Counted from the stretch's first letter, positions 40,454-49,115 are shown. The stretch: 64,000 nucleotides of DNA from PALSA-600 sp963842335 (GCA_963842335.1 CAWJGF010000003.1:1-64000); one strand, 5' to 3'. Numbers and translations are program-made. The notes: generated by a model not told the origin, from the sequence alone.

Positions 40454-42019
40454 TTACTTGCCGCTTGGGGTCTGCGCCACCGGTGGCCCGGCGTGCAGGC
40501 CGACCGGCTGCGAGACGAGCGAGGCATAGGCGGAGCCGCCGAGCACCAGGACGCGATAGCTCCCTGGGCGCAGCGTCCGGTTGAAGCTCCCGGTCCCGCG
40601 TGCCACGGGCCTCCACGCGCTGCCCGTGAGGCGCTGCACCTCGAAGGGAAGCCGTGGCGAGACGAGAGCATGCAGCTTCGCGCCGTCAGCGTGCACGTTC
40701 AGGCGCGGCGCGACGCCGAAGGTGACCGTGGCCCCCGCGATCCCGTTGTAGGCGAGCCGCAGCTCGGTCGAGTGCCGGGCCGCGATGGTTGCGGTGAACC
40801 GACCCGCCGGGGTTGGGTGGATTCGCGTGAGCACGCGCCAGCCCGCCGCGGTCAACACGTCGAGCCGCGCCTTGCCAAGCCCCCGCACCCAACCGTGCAC
40901 CTGGACGCGGCCGCCGTACACGGCCGGCGACGACGGGCCGTCGAGCGACAGCACACGAACCTCGAAGTCGGTCGAGCCGAGGTCGAACTTCGTGCGGACA
41001 GCCTGTGCGGAGAACGTCTTCCAACCGTGAGCGCCCAGAACGCGTAGCGCCTTCGCACGGCCGGAGGAGTTCATCACGACTCGTACATCGCGCACGTCGG
41101 GCACGTGGAGAACGCTTCCGACGCGGTCGGCCGTCAACACGGACGTCGGCCAGACGTGATGCGGCGAGATGTAGTCATACGGATCGGCCACCGACACGAG
41201 GTACGGCACCTGGCGCGAGTGCGGCCACGCATCGTGTACCGACGATGTCCGTCCCCCGGAGGTCGAGAAGTAGAACGCGGAAATGATCGTGTCGTGCCAC
41301 TCGAGCACCTGTCCCGCCGTCGCGCCGATCGCGAGATTCGTCTGCGGCCGCTCGGCGCGAATGCCCCCGTACACCTGCGATCGCGAATCGGGGAAGAGAT
41401 CGAAGTTCTTTCCCGGGTGCAAAGTCGCGAGCGTGTACGACCGGGCGGCCACCGCCTGGGCGGCATATGTCGCCTCGTGCCACCCCTTCGGCACCTCCGA
41501 CGGGACGACCCCGCGCAGGTAGCGGTCGAGTGGCAACACGTTGACCGCCATCACGCCACCGGGCGCGGCCGGCTTCAGCACGACATCGCCGCGGTAGCCT
41601 GCCCCGCCCACCTGGATCGGCTGCGCGCCGGGCTCGAACCGCAACGGCGGCGCGAGGTGCTTGTGGCGGAGCATGAAGCGGCGATCGAGGACGACCGTGC
41701 GGGCGGGCAGATGCAACTTCCGGTCATGCTTGTCGACGACCAGAAAGGGCGCCGACGACCCGATGCGCACGTCTGCCTGATGCGCGATCAGCAGAACACG
41801 GATCGGGCGCGGCGTCGCAAGAACGATGTGTGTCTGCGGGTAGTAGTGGGCGAGGATCTTGCGGTAGCCGAACCCGTGACGCGCGTAGCCCTCAGCGCCC
41901 CACTGGCTCATCCCGACCCCGTGGCCCCAGCCACGCCCGTCGAGCAGGAACACTGTGCCCGCCGACGCCGCCGCGGGAAACGCGAGGGCAATGAGCACGG
42001 CTGCCACTCTGATCCTCAT
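40454..42019 (-). CDS. SpoIID/LytB domain protein, secreted
   Basis: 521 aa from the ATG at 42019 with a signal peptide, MRIRVAAVLIALAFPAAASA. A GRGWGHGVGMSQWGAEGYAR block at the mature N-terminus is followed by the SpoIID domain: MAVNVLPLDRYLRGVVPSEV, then KGWHEATYAAQAVAARSYTL, SQVYGGIRAERPQTNLAIGA and IISAFYFSTSGGRTSSVHDA. The last 150 residues are beta-rich Ig-like repeats. SpoIID in spore formers cuts glycan strands of denuded peptidoglycan; outside them LytB-type proteins stimulate wall amidases. Here a wall-remodelling role is likely, perhaps with the amidase at 18 kb. It is convergent with the hydratase gene. Confidence 0.87.
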   Translation of the reverse strand: MRIRVAAVLIALAFPAAASAGTVFLLDGRGWGHGVGMSQWGAEGYARHGFGYRKILAHYYPQTHIVLATPRPIRVLLIAHQADVRIGSSAPFLVVDKHDRKLHLPARTVVLDRRFMLRHKHLAPPLRFEPGAQPIQVGGAGYRGDVVLKPAAPGGVMAVNVLPLDRYLRGVVPSEVPKGWHEATYAAQAVAARSYTLATLHPGKNFDLFPDSRSQVYGGIRAERPQTNLAIGATAGQVLEWHDTIISAFYFSTSGGRTSSVHDAWPHSRQVPYLVSVADPYDYISPHHVWPTSVLTADRVGSVLHVPDVRDVRVVMNSSGRAKALRVLGAHGWKTFSAQAVRTKFDLGSTDFEVRVLSLDGPSSPAVYGGRVQVHGWVRGLGKARLDVLTAAGWRVLTRIHPTPAGRFTATIAARHSTELRLAYNGIAGATVTFGVAPRLNVHADGAKLHALVSPRLPFEVQRLTGSAWRPVARGTGSFNRTLRPGSYRVLVLGGSAYASLVSQPVGLHAGPPVAQTPSGK

Positions 42020-42041
42020 CGCGGATCGGCAGAGTAGCGTC

Positions 42042-43232
42042 GTGCGCAGGCTCCTGCTTCTCACGAGCGTGGTCGTCTTCGCGGACACGCTCTTCTTCGC
42101 AGCGCTCACACCGCTGCTGCCGCACTTCAACGCAACGCTCGGGCTCGGCAAGGGCGGCGCGGGCGTGCTCGCGGCCGCGTATCCCGCGGGGGCGTTCTTC
42201 GGAGCGATTCCGAGCGGGATCGTCGCCGCGCGGCTCGGAGTGAAGCCGACAATGATGATCGGCCTGCTGCTCGTCGGCGTCTGCACCATCCTGTTCGCCG
42301 TCGCGAACGAGGCGTGGCAACTCGACGTGGCGCGCTTCGCACAGGGGCTTGCGAGTGCGTTTTCGTGGACGGGCGCCCTGGGTTGGCTCGTCGCCGGCTC
42401 ACCGCCCGGACGTCGCGGCGCGCTGATCGGCCGCGCTTTCGCCGCCGCGGTCGTCGGCGCTCTCTTCGGGCCGGTGATCGGCGGAGTTGCATCGTTCGCC
42501 GGGATCGGGTGGACGTTCGGTGCCGTCGCGATCGCGTCCTTCGGCCTCGTCGCGTGGGCGGCGGTGATCCCGGCGCCGAGCGGCGATCCCGCCCACGACA
42601 CGGGCGCACTCCTTCGCGCGGTGCGAGACCGCAGGGTGCTCGTCGCCGCGTGGTTCGTCCTTCTCCCCGCGCTCCTCTTCGGAACCCTGTCGGTGCTGGC
42701 GCCGCTGCGGCTTGCGGCGCTCGGATTCGGCGCACTCGGAATCGGAGCCGTCTTCTTCTGCGCCGCGGCGTTCGAAGCCGGCAACAACATCTTCGTCGGT
42801 CAGGTCTCCGACCGGCTTGGGCCGCTGCGCCCGATCAAGGTCGGGCTCGCGACCTCGATCGTCATCGCCGCCCTTCTTCCCTGGCCGCACAACGCCTACG
42901 TGCTCGCGGCGCTCGTCATCTGCGCCGGCGTCTCGTTCGGGACCTTCTTCACCCCCGGAATGACGATGGTGTCGAATCTCGCCGAGGAACGTGGCCTCCC
43001 GTTTGGCTACGCGGCGGCGCTCGTGAATCTCGCCTGGGCGCCGGGGCAGACGCTCGGGGCCGCCGGCGGAGGCGCGCTCGCCTACTTCACGGCTGACGCG
43101 CTTCCGTACCTCGCTCTCTCGGGCGTCTGCGCGCTTACGCTTGCCGGGTTATGGCGCGCGCGAGCCTCGACCGGCTGGACGATGCAATCCGCGGCGAATA
43201 CCGCCCCGTCCCGCACTGTCGACCCCGCATGA
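42042..43232 (+). CDS. MFS transporter
   Basis: About 396 aa from the GTG at 42042; the longer frame from 41955 overlaps the SpoIID signal peptide on the other strand. Twelve helices. The A-like motif between helices 2 and 3 is IPSGIVAARLGVKPTMMIGL, and the repeat in the second half is VGQVSDRLGPLRPIKVGLAT. DTLFFAALTPLLPHFNATLG at the start is typical of the drug-efflux-like branch. Substrate unknown. It is divergent from SpoIID and lies upstream of the carboxylase alpha gene. Confidence 0.87.
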   Translation: MRRLLLLTSVVVFADTLFFAALTPLLPHFNATLGLGKGGAGVLAAAYPAGAFFGAIPSGIVAARLGVKPTMMIGLLLVGVCTILFAVANEAWQLDVARFAQGLASAFSWTGALGWLVAGSPPGRRGALIGRAFAAAVVGALFGPVIGGVASFAGIGWTFGAVAIASFGLVAWAAVIPAPSGDPAHDTGALLRAVRDRRVLVAAWFVLLPALLFGTLSVLAPLRLAALGFGALGIGAVFFCAAAFEAGNNIFVGQVSDRLGPLRPIKVGLATSIVIAALLPWPHNAYVLAALVICAGVSFGTFFTPGMTMVSNLAEERGLPFGYAAALVNLAWAPGQTLGAAGGGALAYFTADALPYLALSGVCALTLAGLWRARASTGWTMQSAANTAPSRTVDPA

Positions 43233-43278
43233 AGCGGCCGGTCAACGACCTGAACGTGGCCGGCTAACCGGATTCGAC

Positions 43279-44874
43279 GTGCAGAAGGTACTGGTCGCCA
43301 ACCGTGGTGAGATCGCATTGCGCGTCTTCCGAGCGGCGCGCCTCCTCGGCTTCGAGACGGTTGCGGTCGTCGCGCCCGATGACACCGGTTCGCTGCACGC
43401 GCGCTCCGCGGATGAGACCGTTGAGATCACGTCATACCTGAAGCCCGAGGAGCACATGAGGGCCGCGGCTGCGAGGGGCGCAGACGCGATCCACCCCGGC
43501 TACGGGTTCCTGGCCGAGAACGGCGACTTTGCCGAGGCGGTCGAGGCCGCCGGCCTCACCTGGATCGGCCCACCGCCAGAGGCCCTTCGGGCAGGCGGCG
43601 ACAAGCTCGCCGCCAAGCTGATTGCGCGCGAAGCCGGGGTGCTGACGATCCCGGAGGCGGATGGCCCGCCTCTGATCGTGAAGGCTGCCGCAGGCGGCGG
43701 CGGCCGAGGCATGCGCGTCGTCCGGTCGGCGGCCGAGCTCGACGAGGCGATCGTGGCAGCACGCCGCGAGGCCGCCGCCGCGTTCGGAGACGACCGCGTC
43801 TTCCTCGAGCGCTACCTGGAACGTCCGCGACACGTCGAGATCCAGCTGCTCGCGGATGCGCACGGCACCGTCCTCTCGCTTGGCGAGCGCGACTGCTCGG
43901 TGCAGCGCCGCCACCAGAAAGTCCTCGAGGAGTCGCCCTCTCCCGCGCTCGACGACGGTCTGCGTGCGGCCATGAGCGCTGCAGCGGTGCGGTTCGCCAC
44001 CGCAATCGGCTACGTCGGCGCAGGCACCGCCGAGTTCGTCGTCGAAGGCCGCGACTTCTACTTCCTCGAGCTGAACGGCCGCATCCAGGTAGAGCACCCC
44101 GTCACCGAGCTCGTCACCGGGATCGACCTCGTGCAATGGCAGTTGCGGATCGCGCGCGGCGACGCGCTCGACCTCCGCCCCGAAGCACACGGCCATGCGG
44201 TGGAGGTGCGGCTCTACGCCGAAGACCCGCGTACGTTCTTGCCACAGGCCGGCCGCGTCGAGCGTCTGCGCCTCCCGAGCTCCATTCGCGTCGATGCCGG
44301 GGTCGTCGAGGGAGACGAGATCGGAACCGGCTACGACCCGATGATCGCGAAGCTGATCGCCGGCGGCTCGACGCGTGACGAGGCGCTCGACCGTCTTGCC
44401 GCTGCTCTCGCGGAGACCGAAGTGACCGGGCTGACGACGAACCTGCCGTTACTGCGCTGGCTCGTCTCGCATCCCGCCCTGCGCAGCGGTGACGTGACGA
44501 CCGCGTTCCTCACCGAGTATCCGCCGCTCTCGGCGCCGCCGGCACGCCTGCCCGAGCGAGTCTGGCGCGATGGCTTCCGGCTCAACCTCCCAACGCCCGC
44601 ACTGCAGCCGCCGCCCGACATCGACGCAGCTGCACATGCTCACAGCGGAACCGTTGCATCACGAACCGTGACAGCTCCGATGCCGGGAACGGTGCTCAAG
44701 GTGCACGTTCACGAAGGCTCAACAGTCAAAGCAGGGCAGCCACTCGTCGTAATCGAGGCAATGAAGATGGAGACGCCTCTCACCTCCCCGTACGACGCGA
44801 CCGTTCGCGCCGTCCACGTGCAGGAGGGCGACCGTGTGGCAGGTGGCGCGGTGCTCGTCGAGCTGGACGATTAG
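43279..44874 (+). CDS. Acyl-CoA carboxylase alpha subunit (biotin carboxylase + BCCP)
   Basis: 531 aa from a GTG at 43279 leading straight into QKVLVANRGEIALRVFRAAR. The biotin carboxylase part has HPGYGFLAENGDFAEAVEAA, IVKAAAGGGGRGMRVVRSAA (ATP loop), ERYLERPRHVEIQLLADAHG, ERDCSVQRRHQKVLEESPSP and ELNGRIQVEHPVTELVTGID. The C-terminal biotinyl domain has the EAMKMETPL lysine site. The stretch between the helix ending EAGVLTIPE and the ATP loop is about 15-20 residues shorter than in ordinary enzymes (the G-Y-x-G...IGYPVL part). At 531 aa it is also shorter than usual methylcrotonyl-CoA carboxylase alpha. Likely partner: the beta subunit at 37.7 kb. Confidence 0.87.
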   Translation: MQKVLVANRGEIALRVFRAARLLGFETVAVVAPDDTGSLHARSADETVEITSYLKPEEHMRAAAARGADAIHPGYGFLAENGDFAEAVEAAGLTWIGPPPEALRAGGDKLAAKLIAREAGVLTIPEADGPPLIVKAAAGGGGRGMRVVRSAAELDEAIVAARREAAAAFGDDRVFLERYLERPRHVEIQLLADAHGTVLSLGERDCSVQRRHQKVLEESPSPALDDGLRAAMSAAAVRFATAIGYVGAGTAEFVVEGRDFYFLELNGRIQVEHPVTELVTGIDLVQWQLRIARGDALDLRPEAHGHAVEVRLYAEDPRTFLPQAGRVERLRLPSSIRVDAGVVEGDEIGTGYDPMIAKLIAGGSTRDEALDRLAAALAETEVTGLTTNLPLLRWLVSHPALRSGDVTTAFLTEYPPLSAPPARLPERVWRDGFRLNLPTPALQPPPDIDAAAHAHSGTVASRTVTAPMPGTVLKVHVHEGSTVKAGQPLVVIEAMKMETPLTSPYDATVRAVHVQEGDRVAGGAVLVELDD

Positions 44875-45589
44875 CGGGGCCGCCGCCGCGGTTGCGGTGC
44901 TCGCCCTCGCTGGGTGCGGCAAGCCGTGGCAGGCGAAGATCGAAGGCCCGTTCGGGAAGGGCTCCGACCAATACTGGGTCGTGCGCGCCCACGGCCGGCC
45001 GAAGGCGGTCGTCGCGCTCATGCACGGGCTGGCGCCGAGCTCTGGCGAGCAACTCGAGCCGTGGCAGGTCCACCTGGCCGCCCAGGGCGACGATGTGATC
45101 TTCCCGCGCTACGAGCAGCCACCGCCGGCACCCGACGCGCGCGACCACGCGGTGAAGGGCATCCGGGCCGGAATCGCGAAGCTTGGCAATCCCGACGCAC
45201 CGCTCGTCCTGCTCGGCCATTCGCGGGGCGGCCGCCTCGCGGTCGAGGCGGCGGCGTTCCTGAAGCCGCGGCTCGTGCTCGCGGTATATCCCGGCACGAT
45301 CAACATCCAGATGGAGCCGCCGACGAATTTCCGCAAGATCCCACGCTCGACGAGCATCTATCTCTTCGTCGGCGACCGGGACGAGGGCGTCGGCACGACT
45401 GGCGCCGTCGAGATGGATCACCGCCTGCTCGCGTTCGGCTTCCCGGCCGCCCGGATCCACGGCGAGGTGATCCGTTCAACGCCCCATTTCACCGCAGACC
45501 ATCTCTCGGTCTACGACCTCGGCGCACCGGCCCGGAAGGCGATCTGGGCCAGAATGGACCGCCTGATCGCGACGGTGGCCCGCTCCTAG
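44834..45589 (+). CDS. Alpha/beta hydrolase-fold lipoprotein
   Basis: 251 aa from a GTG at 44834, overlapping the carboxylase alpha gene by 41 bp. Signal with lipobox: AAAAVAVLALAGCGKPWQAK, so the protein is probably lipid-anchored outside. The hydrolase core has VVALMHGLAPSSGEQLEPWQ (oxyanion region), the nucleophile elbow LVLLGHSRGGRLAVEAAAFL (Ser), an acid in IYLFVGDRDEGVGTTGAVEM and a His in RSTPHFTADHLSVYDL. The triad appears complete. Substrate unknown. Confidence 0.78.
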   Translation: MWQVARCSSSWTISGAAAAVAVLALAGCGKPWQAKIEGPFGKGSDQYWVVRAHGRPKAVVALMHGLAPSSGEQLEPWQVHLAAQGDDVIFPRYEQPPPAPDARDHAVKGIRAGIAKLGNPDAPLVLLGHSRGGRLAVEAAAFLKPRLVLAVYPGTINIQMEPPTNFRKIPRSTSIYLFVGDRDEGVGTTGAVEMDHRLLAFGFPAARIHGEVIRSTPHFTADHLSVYDLGAPARKAIWARMDRLIATVARS

Positions 45590-45598
45590 ACGGGCGGC

Positions 45599-47233
45599 CT
45601 AGACGGGCGACAAGGCGAGCCGCTCGCCGACGATGAAGGTGGCGGCCTGTGAGGCGTGATCGTGACCGGTGACCGCTTCGAGGAACGCCTCGCGTTCGAG
45701 TGAGAGCAGCTGCACATCACTCAAGGCGCGGACGCCGGCCGTGCGCGGGATGTCCCGCAGCAAGGCGATCTCCCCGACCCAGCCGCCCGGCCCTTCGACC
45801 TTCTGGCCCGTCGGCAGATCGATTCCGAGCTCTCCCGAATCGACGATGTAGAAGTGGTCACCGACATCTCCGACCGCGAAGAGCGTGCTCCCGGCTGCAA
45901 GCTTCAGCGGCTGGAGGGCTTGCGCGAGGCGCTCGAGGTCGGCCGGCGGCAGCGGCGCGAAGATCGGAATCGCCTGCAGCAGCTCGAGCAACCGCTCCGT
46001 GGGGGGCGGGGCATTGAGAGCGAGGAGCCGCCGCCACAGAAGGCCGGTCAGGATCGGCAGGAAGAGGCCGGTCACGATGAGGGTCGGACGGATCCCGAAG
46101 AGGGCGATCATCAGCGGTGCGAGCACGGCGCCGAGCCCGATCGTGCCGGTGGTCGTGCTCTCGATCACCCCGAACACACGCGCGCGCACGCGCTCGTCGG
46201 TGTTGCGCTGCAGGAGCGTCAGGGCGGAGACGTCGACGAGCGTGTTGCCGATCCCGAGCACGCCGAGCATGACGAGCGCGACGACCGTGTTCGGCCAGAG
46301 GCCCAGCACGAGGAAGGGCACGCCCCAGAGCAAGAGCCCGATGCCGAAGTCGCTCGCCAGCCGCTGGCGACCCACGAGAGCGAGTGCGACCACCGCGCCG
46401 ATCACGCCGCCGATACCGCAGGCCGAGTAGAGCCAGCCCACGCCGCCGTTGCCGAGCGAGAGCAGGCGGAGGGCCGAGACGACCACGAGCACTCCCATCG
46501 CGCCGGCGACCACTGTCTGCGCGGCGTAGAGGAGCACGATCAGGCGCAGGCCCTTCGTGGCGGCGATCGCACGGAAACCGGCGAGGAAGCCCTCGTGCGT
46601 CAGCGTCTCCTCCTCAGCGGCGAGCGGTGCATCGCGCCCTACTCGCAGGCGCATGATCATCGCGGCCGACCACAGGTAGGTGACCGACGTGAGGACGAAG
46701 GCCGCGCCGACACCGAAGGAAGCGAGCACGATCCCTCCAACCGCAGGACCGGCAAAGGCGCCGACCGATTCGATCGTCGACGAGGAGACGTTCGCCGCCG
46801 TCAACTCCTCGGGCGTGCGGGCGAGCGCAGGCAGGAGTGACGATTCCGCCGGGTGGAACGCCATCCCGCAGATCGGTCCGAAGGCGGCGATGACGAACAC
46901 GATCTGCCACGGCAAGTCGGCGAACGTCACGGCCGCGATCAGCGCCACGAGCACGGCACGCGTCAAATCGGCGCCGAGCATCACTCGTTCGCGCGGAAAC
47001 CTGTCCCCGAGACCCGAGACGAACGGGCCGAGCAGCGCAGCGGGGAGACTCCGGATGAGAGCGATCACACCGACCGCTGCCGCGCCCCCGTGGTCGTACG
47101 CGAAGACGGCAAGGGCGATCGAATACGAGTACTGGCCTGCGACGGAGCCGATCCAGGCGAACTGCAGCCGGCGCAGATTCGGGTTGTGGAAGACGCCGCG
47201 AAACGCGCCCAGCGACCGCTTCAGCCCGTCCAC
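45599..47233 (-). CDS. MFS transporter fused to a cyclic-nucleotide-binding domain
   Basis: 544 aa, ATG at 47233. Residues 1-400 are a 12-helix MFS carrier (LRRLQFAWIGSVAGQYSYSI, VSGLGDRFPRERVMLGADLT, GNTLVDVSALTLLQRNTDER). Residues 415-535 are a Crp-like cNMP-binding domain: FAPLPPADLERLAQALQPLK, LAAGSTLFAVGDVGDHFYIV, then SGELGIDLPTG, GPGGWVGEIALLRDIPRTAG and VRALSDVQLLSLEREAFLEA. The phosphate-binding cassette G-E-I-A-L-L-R-D-I-P-R-T-A is well kept, so a real nucleotide may bind. Such fusions suggest transport gated by cAMP or cGMP. Substrate unknown. Confidence 0.88.
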   Translation of the reverse strand: MDGLKRSLGAFRGVFHNPNLRRLQFAWIGSVAGQYSYSIALAVFAYDHGGAAAVGVIALIRSLPAALLGPFVSGLGDRFPRERVMLGADLTRAVLVALIAAVTFADLPWQIVFVIAAFGPICGMAFHPAESSLLPALARTPEELTAANVSSSTIESVGAFAGPAVGGIVLASFGVGAAFVLTSVTYLWSAAMIMRLRVGRDAPLAAEEETLTHEGFLAGFRAIAATKGLRLIVLLYAAQTVVAGAMGVLVVVSALRLLSLGNGGVGWLYSACGIGGVIGAVVALALVGRQRLASDFGIGLLLWGVPFLVLGLWPNTVVALVMLGVLGIGNTLVDVSALTLLQRNTDERVRARVFGVIESTTTGTIGLGAVLAPLMIALFGIRPTLIVTGLFLPILTGLLWRRLLALNAPPPTERLLELLQAIPIFAPLPPADLERLAQALQPLKLAAGSTLFAVGDVGDHFYIVDSGELGIDLPTGQKVEGPGGWVGEIALLRDIPRTAGVRALSDVQLLSLEREAFLEAVTGHDHASQAATFIVGERLALSPV

Positions 47234-47354
47234 GAAGTCAGCTTGGGCATGCGAGTTGTAATTTGCAAGGGAAGAGTGGGAAGATTTTGGACGACTCGCA
47301 CGTCATGTGTGCAACCTTCCGCGGAACGCGGCATCGACGAAGAGAGGATCCGGC

Positions 47355-47561
47355 ATGTCTGATCAGGAGCGCGACAAGCACGTGAAGGCAACGGATGAGG
47401 ACGGCGGCGACGAGGTCGAGGCCCACAAGCACGGGCATCGCGACGCAGACGGCACCGACGACGACTCGGGCGACGACGTCGAGGCACACCACATGTCGGG
47501 TCGCGGCGCGAACGACGACGGCGGCGACGACGTCGAGGCGCACAAGCACTCCGGCAGGTAA
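47355..47561 (+). CDS. Acidic/His-rich mini-protein with three VEAH repeats
   Basis: 68 aa from the ATG at 47355, preceded by GAGAGGAT. The body is three near-identical units of about 16 residues, each with a G-D-x-V-E-A-H core: DGGDEVEAHKHGHR, DSGDDVEAHHMSGR and DGGDDVEAHKHSGR. It is very acidic with clustered His, so it could bind metal ions. It has no Cys and few Ser/Thr. I do not know the family. A terminator follows, so it is a single-gene transcript. The divergent promoter gap to the MFS-cNMP gene (47234-47354) is relatively AT-rich. Confidence 0.6.
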   Translation: MSDQERDKHVKATDEDGGDEVEAHKHGHRDADGTDDDSGDDVEAHHMSGRGANDDGGDDVEAHKHSGR

Positions 47562-47588
47562 GGCTCTTCCGTTCCAGAGTGGCTGGCT

Positions 47589-47612
47589 GAAGGCCCGGGC
47601 GACCGGGCCTTC
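47589..47612. terminator. Bidirectional terminator between convergent genes
   Basis: Perfect 9-bp stem GAAGGCCCG (47589-47597) with CGGGCCTTC (47604-47612) and a six-base loop. GTCATTT follows on the plus strand. It stands 27 bases after the VEAH mini-protein stop and immediately after the GAF gene stop on the other strand. Confidence 0.8.
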
Positions 47613-47613
47613 G

Positions 47614-48261
47614 TCATTTCTGGGACAGCACCGCGTCGAGGGCCTGCAGCAACGCGAGACCGGCATCGCGCCGCTCGTCCTCGAGCCGGTCGAGCGCGCC
47701 TGCGAGGCGGGCGACGACCGCCGCATCGCCGGCGCCGTCGAGCGCCGCGCGCGCCCGGCGCGCGGAGCCGAGCAGGTCGAGCGCGATCGCGGCCTGGCTC
47801 GCGAAGAGCCCGAGCAGCTCCATCTCCTGCAGAGAGAAGCGCGAGTTCTCGGGCCGGTCGAGAACCTGGAGGACACCGAGCACCCGCTCGTCGTGCAGGA
47901 GCGGCACGGCCATCAGCCCCTTCGGCACGTAACCGGTCTTCTCGGCGACGTCACGGGCGAACCGGGGGTCGTTCTGCAGGTCGTCGACCACGAGGGGCGT
48001 CCGCGCCGACAGCACCCAGCCGGCAATGCCGGTCGACGACGGGATGCGCGTGCCGAGGAGCGACTGCTCGCTCTCGTCGGCAACCGCGGCGAAGACGAGC
48101 TCGTCCGTCGCCTCGTCGAAGAGGAAAATCGACGATCCGCGCGCCCGAAAGATCGCTCGAGCAACCTCGACGATCGACCGCAACAGCGAGCCGAATTGCT
48201 CCTCCGAGGCGAGGACACCTGCGGCAACCGCCGCGCGCAATTGCTCATCGCCGGTACTCAT
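47614..48261 (-). CDS. GAF domain protein
   Basis: 215 aa; the ATG at 48261 overlaps the subtilase stop (ATGA). A single GAF domain spans residues 20-170: SIVEVARAIFRARGSSIFLF, ELVFAAVADESEQSLLGTRI, GIAGWVLSARTPLVVDDLQN, then FARDVAEKTGYVPKGLMAVP and LGVLQVLDRPENSRFSLQEM. A short helical tail rich in Ala/Leu follows, with no output domain. GAF domains bind cyclic nucleotides or other small ligands, or only fold for dimerisation. Tight linkage with an intracellular subtilisin suggests it controls that protease. Confidence 0.85.
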   Translation of the reverse strand: MSTGDEQLRAAVAAGVLASEEQFGSLLRSIVEVARAIFRARGSSIFLFDEATDELVFAAVADESEQSLLGTRIPSSTGIAGWVLSARTPLVVDDLQNDPRFARDVAEKTGYVPKGLMAVPLLHDERVLGVLQVLDRPENSRFSLQEMELLGLFASQAAIALDLLGSARRARAALDGAGDAAVVARLAGALDRLEDERRDAGLALLQALDAVLSQK

Positions 48262-49115
48262 CTGCCGCCTCCCACATTCGTCGAGATCAGGAACAGCACG
48301 CTTTTCAGCTGGAACGGGGTCAGGCGCGGGTGCTTCGAGAGCACGAGCGCCGAGATGCCGGTGATGCACGGCGTCGCGAAGCTGTTCCCCGTCGCGCGAA
48401 TCGTGGAGCCGCCGAGCCAGGCGATGTCGACGTTCACGCCTCGCGCGAAGAACTCGACGGGGGGATCCGGGTTGGCGAAGAACGTCATCGCGTCGTCCTC
48501 CTCGTGGCTGCCGACGGAGATCACAGAGGAGAACCGCCAGGGGAAGGACTCGACAGGCATGTTGTGGGCCGACGCGACGAGCACCGTGCGCTTGAAATAC
48601 GCCGTGTCCGCTAGCTCGTGCAGCAACTCCGCGAGCTGGCGTTTCGTCGTCGACAGGCTCATGTTGATGATGTCGTAGCCCTGCTCGACCGCCCACTTCA
48701 GACCGGCGAGCAGCACCTTGCCCGAACCGGTGAAGCCGGCGCCCAGCACCCGTACCGAATAGAGCTCGGCCTCGGGGGCGAGGGAGCGCACGACGCCCGC
48801 GCACGCGGTGCCATGCCCGCAGAGATCGCCTTCGGTGTCCTCGGTCGCAATGCCGTTGCCTTCCTCGTCCAGCGTGATCGCGACCGCGCCGGCGAGCTCG
48901 CCCACGAGGGGATGGCCGGCCTCGATCCCGCTGTCGAGGATGCAGACCTTCACACCCTTGCCGGTCGCCCCGCCGAGCGCCCAGTCCCGATCGACACGAT
49001 CGGGCAACGGGTTGTCGAGCTTGATCGAGTCGTAGGCGTCGCGCGTCAGCGACCACGCAGGACGCGCATCCTCGTCGTGGTCTTCATCGGCGTGTGCAGC
49101 GACCGCAGGGGTCAT
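48258..49115 (-). CDS. S8 family serine peptidase (subtilisin-like), probably intracellular
   Basis: 285 aa, ATG at 49115. The catalytic triad is Asp in VKVCILDSGIEAGHPLVGEL, His in GDLCGHGTACAGVVRSLAPE and Ser in ATGNSFATPCITGISALVLS, with the oxyanion Asn in VASAHNMPVESFPWRFSSVI. There is no signal peptide and only about 50 residues precede the Asp, so no standard propeptide is present; the N-terminus AVAAHADEDHDEDARPAWSL is acidic. This layout resembles intracellular subtilisins. Its neighbour GAF gene is translationally coupled. Substrate unknown. Confidence 0.87.
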   Translation of the reverse strand: MTPAVAAHADEDHDEDARPAWSLTRDAYDSIKLDNPLPDRVDRDWALGGATGKGVKVCILDSGIEAGHPLVGELAGAVAITLDEEGNGIATEDTEGDLCGHGTACAGVVRSLAPEAELYSVRVLGAGFTGSGKVLLAGLKWAVEQGYDIINMSLSTTKRQLAELLHELADTAYFKRTVLVASAHNMPVESFPWRFSSVISVGSHEEDDAMTFFANPDPPVEFFARGVNVDIAWLGGSTIRATGNSFATPCITGISALVLSKHPRLTPFQLKSVLFLISTNVGGGR

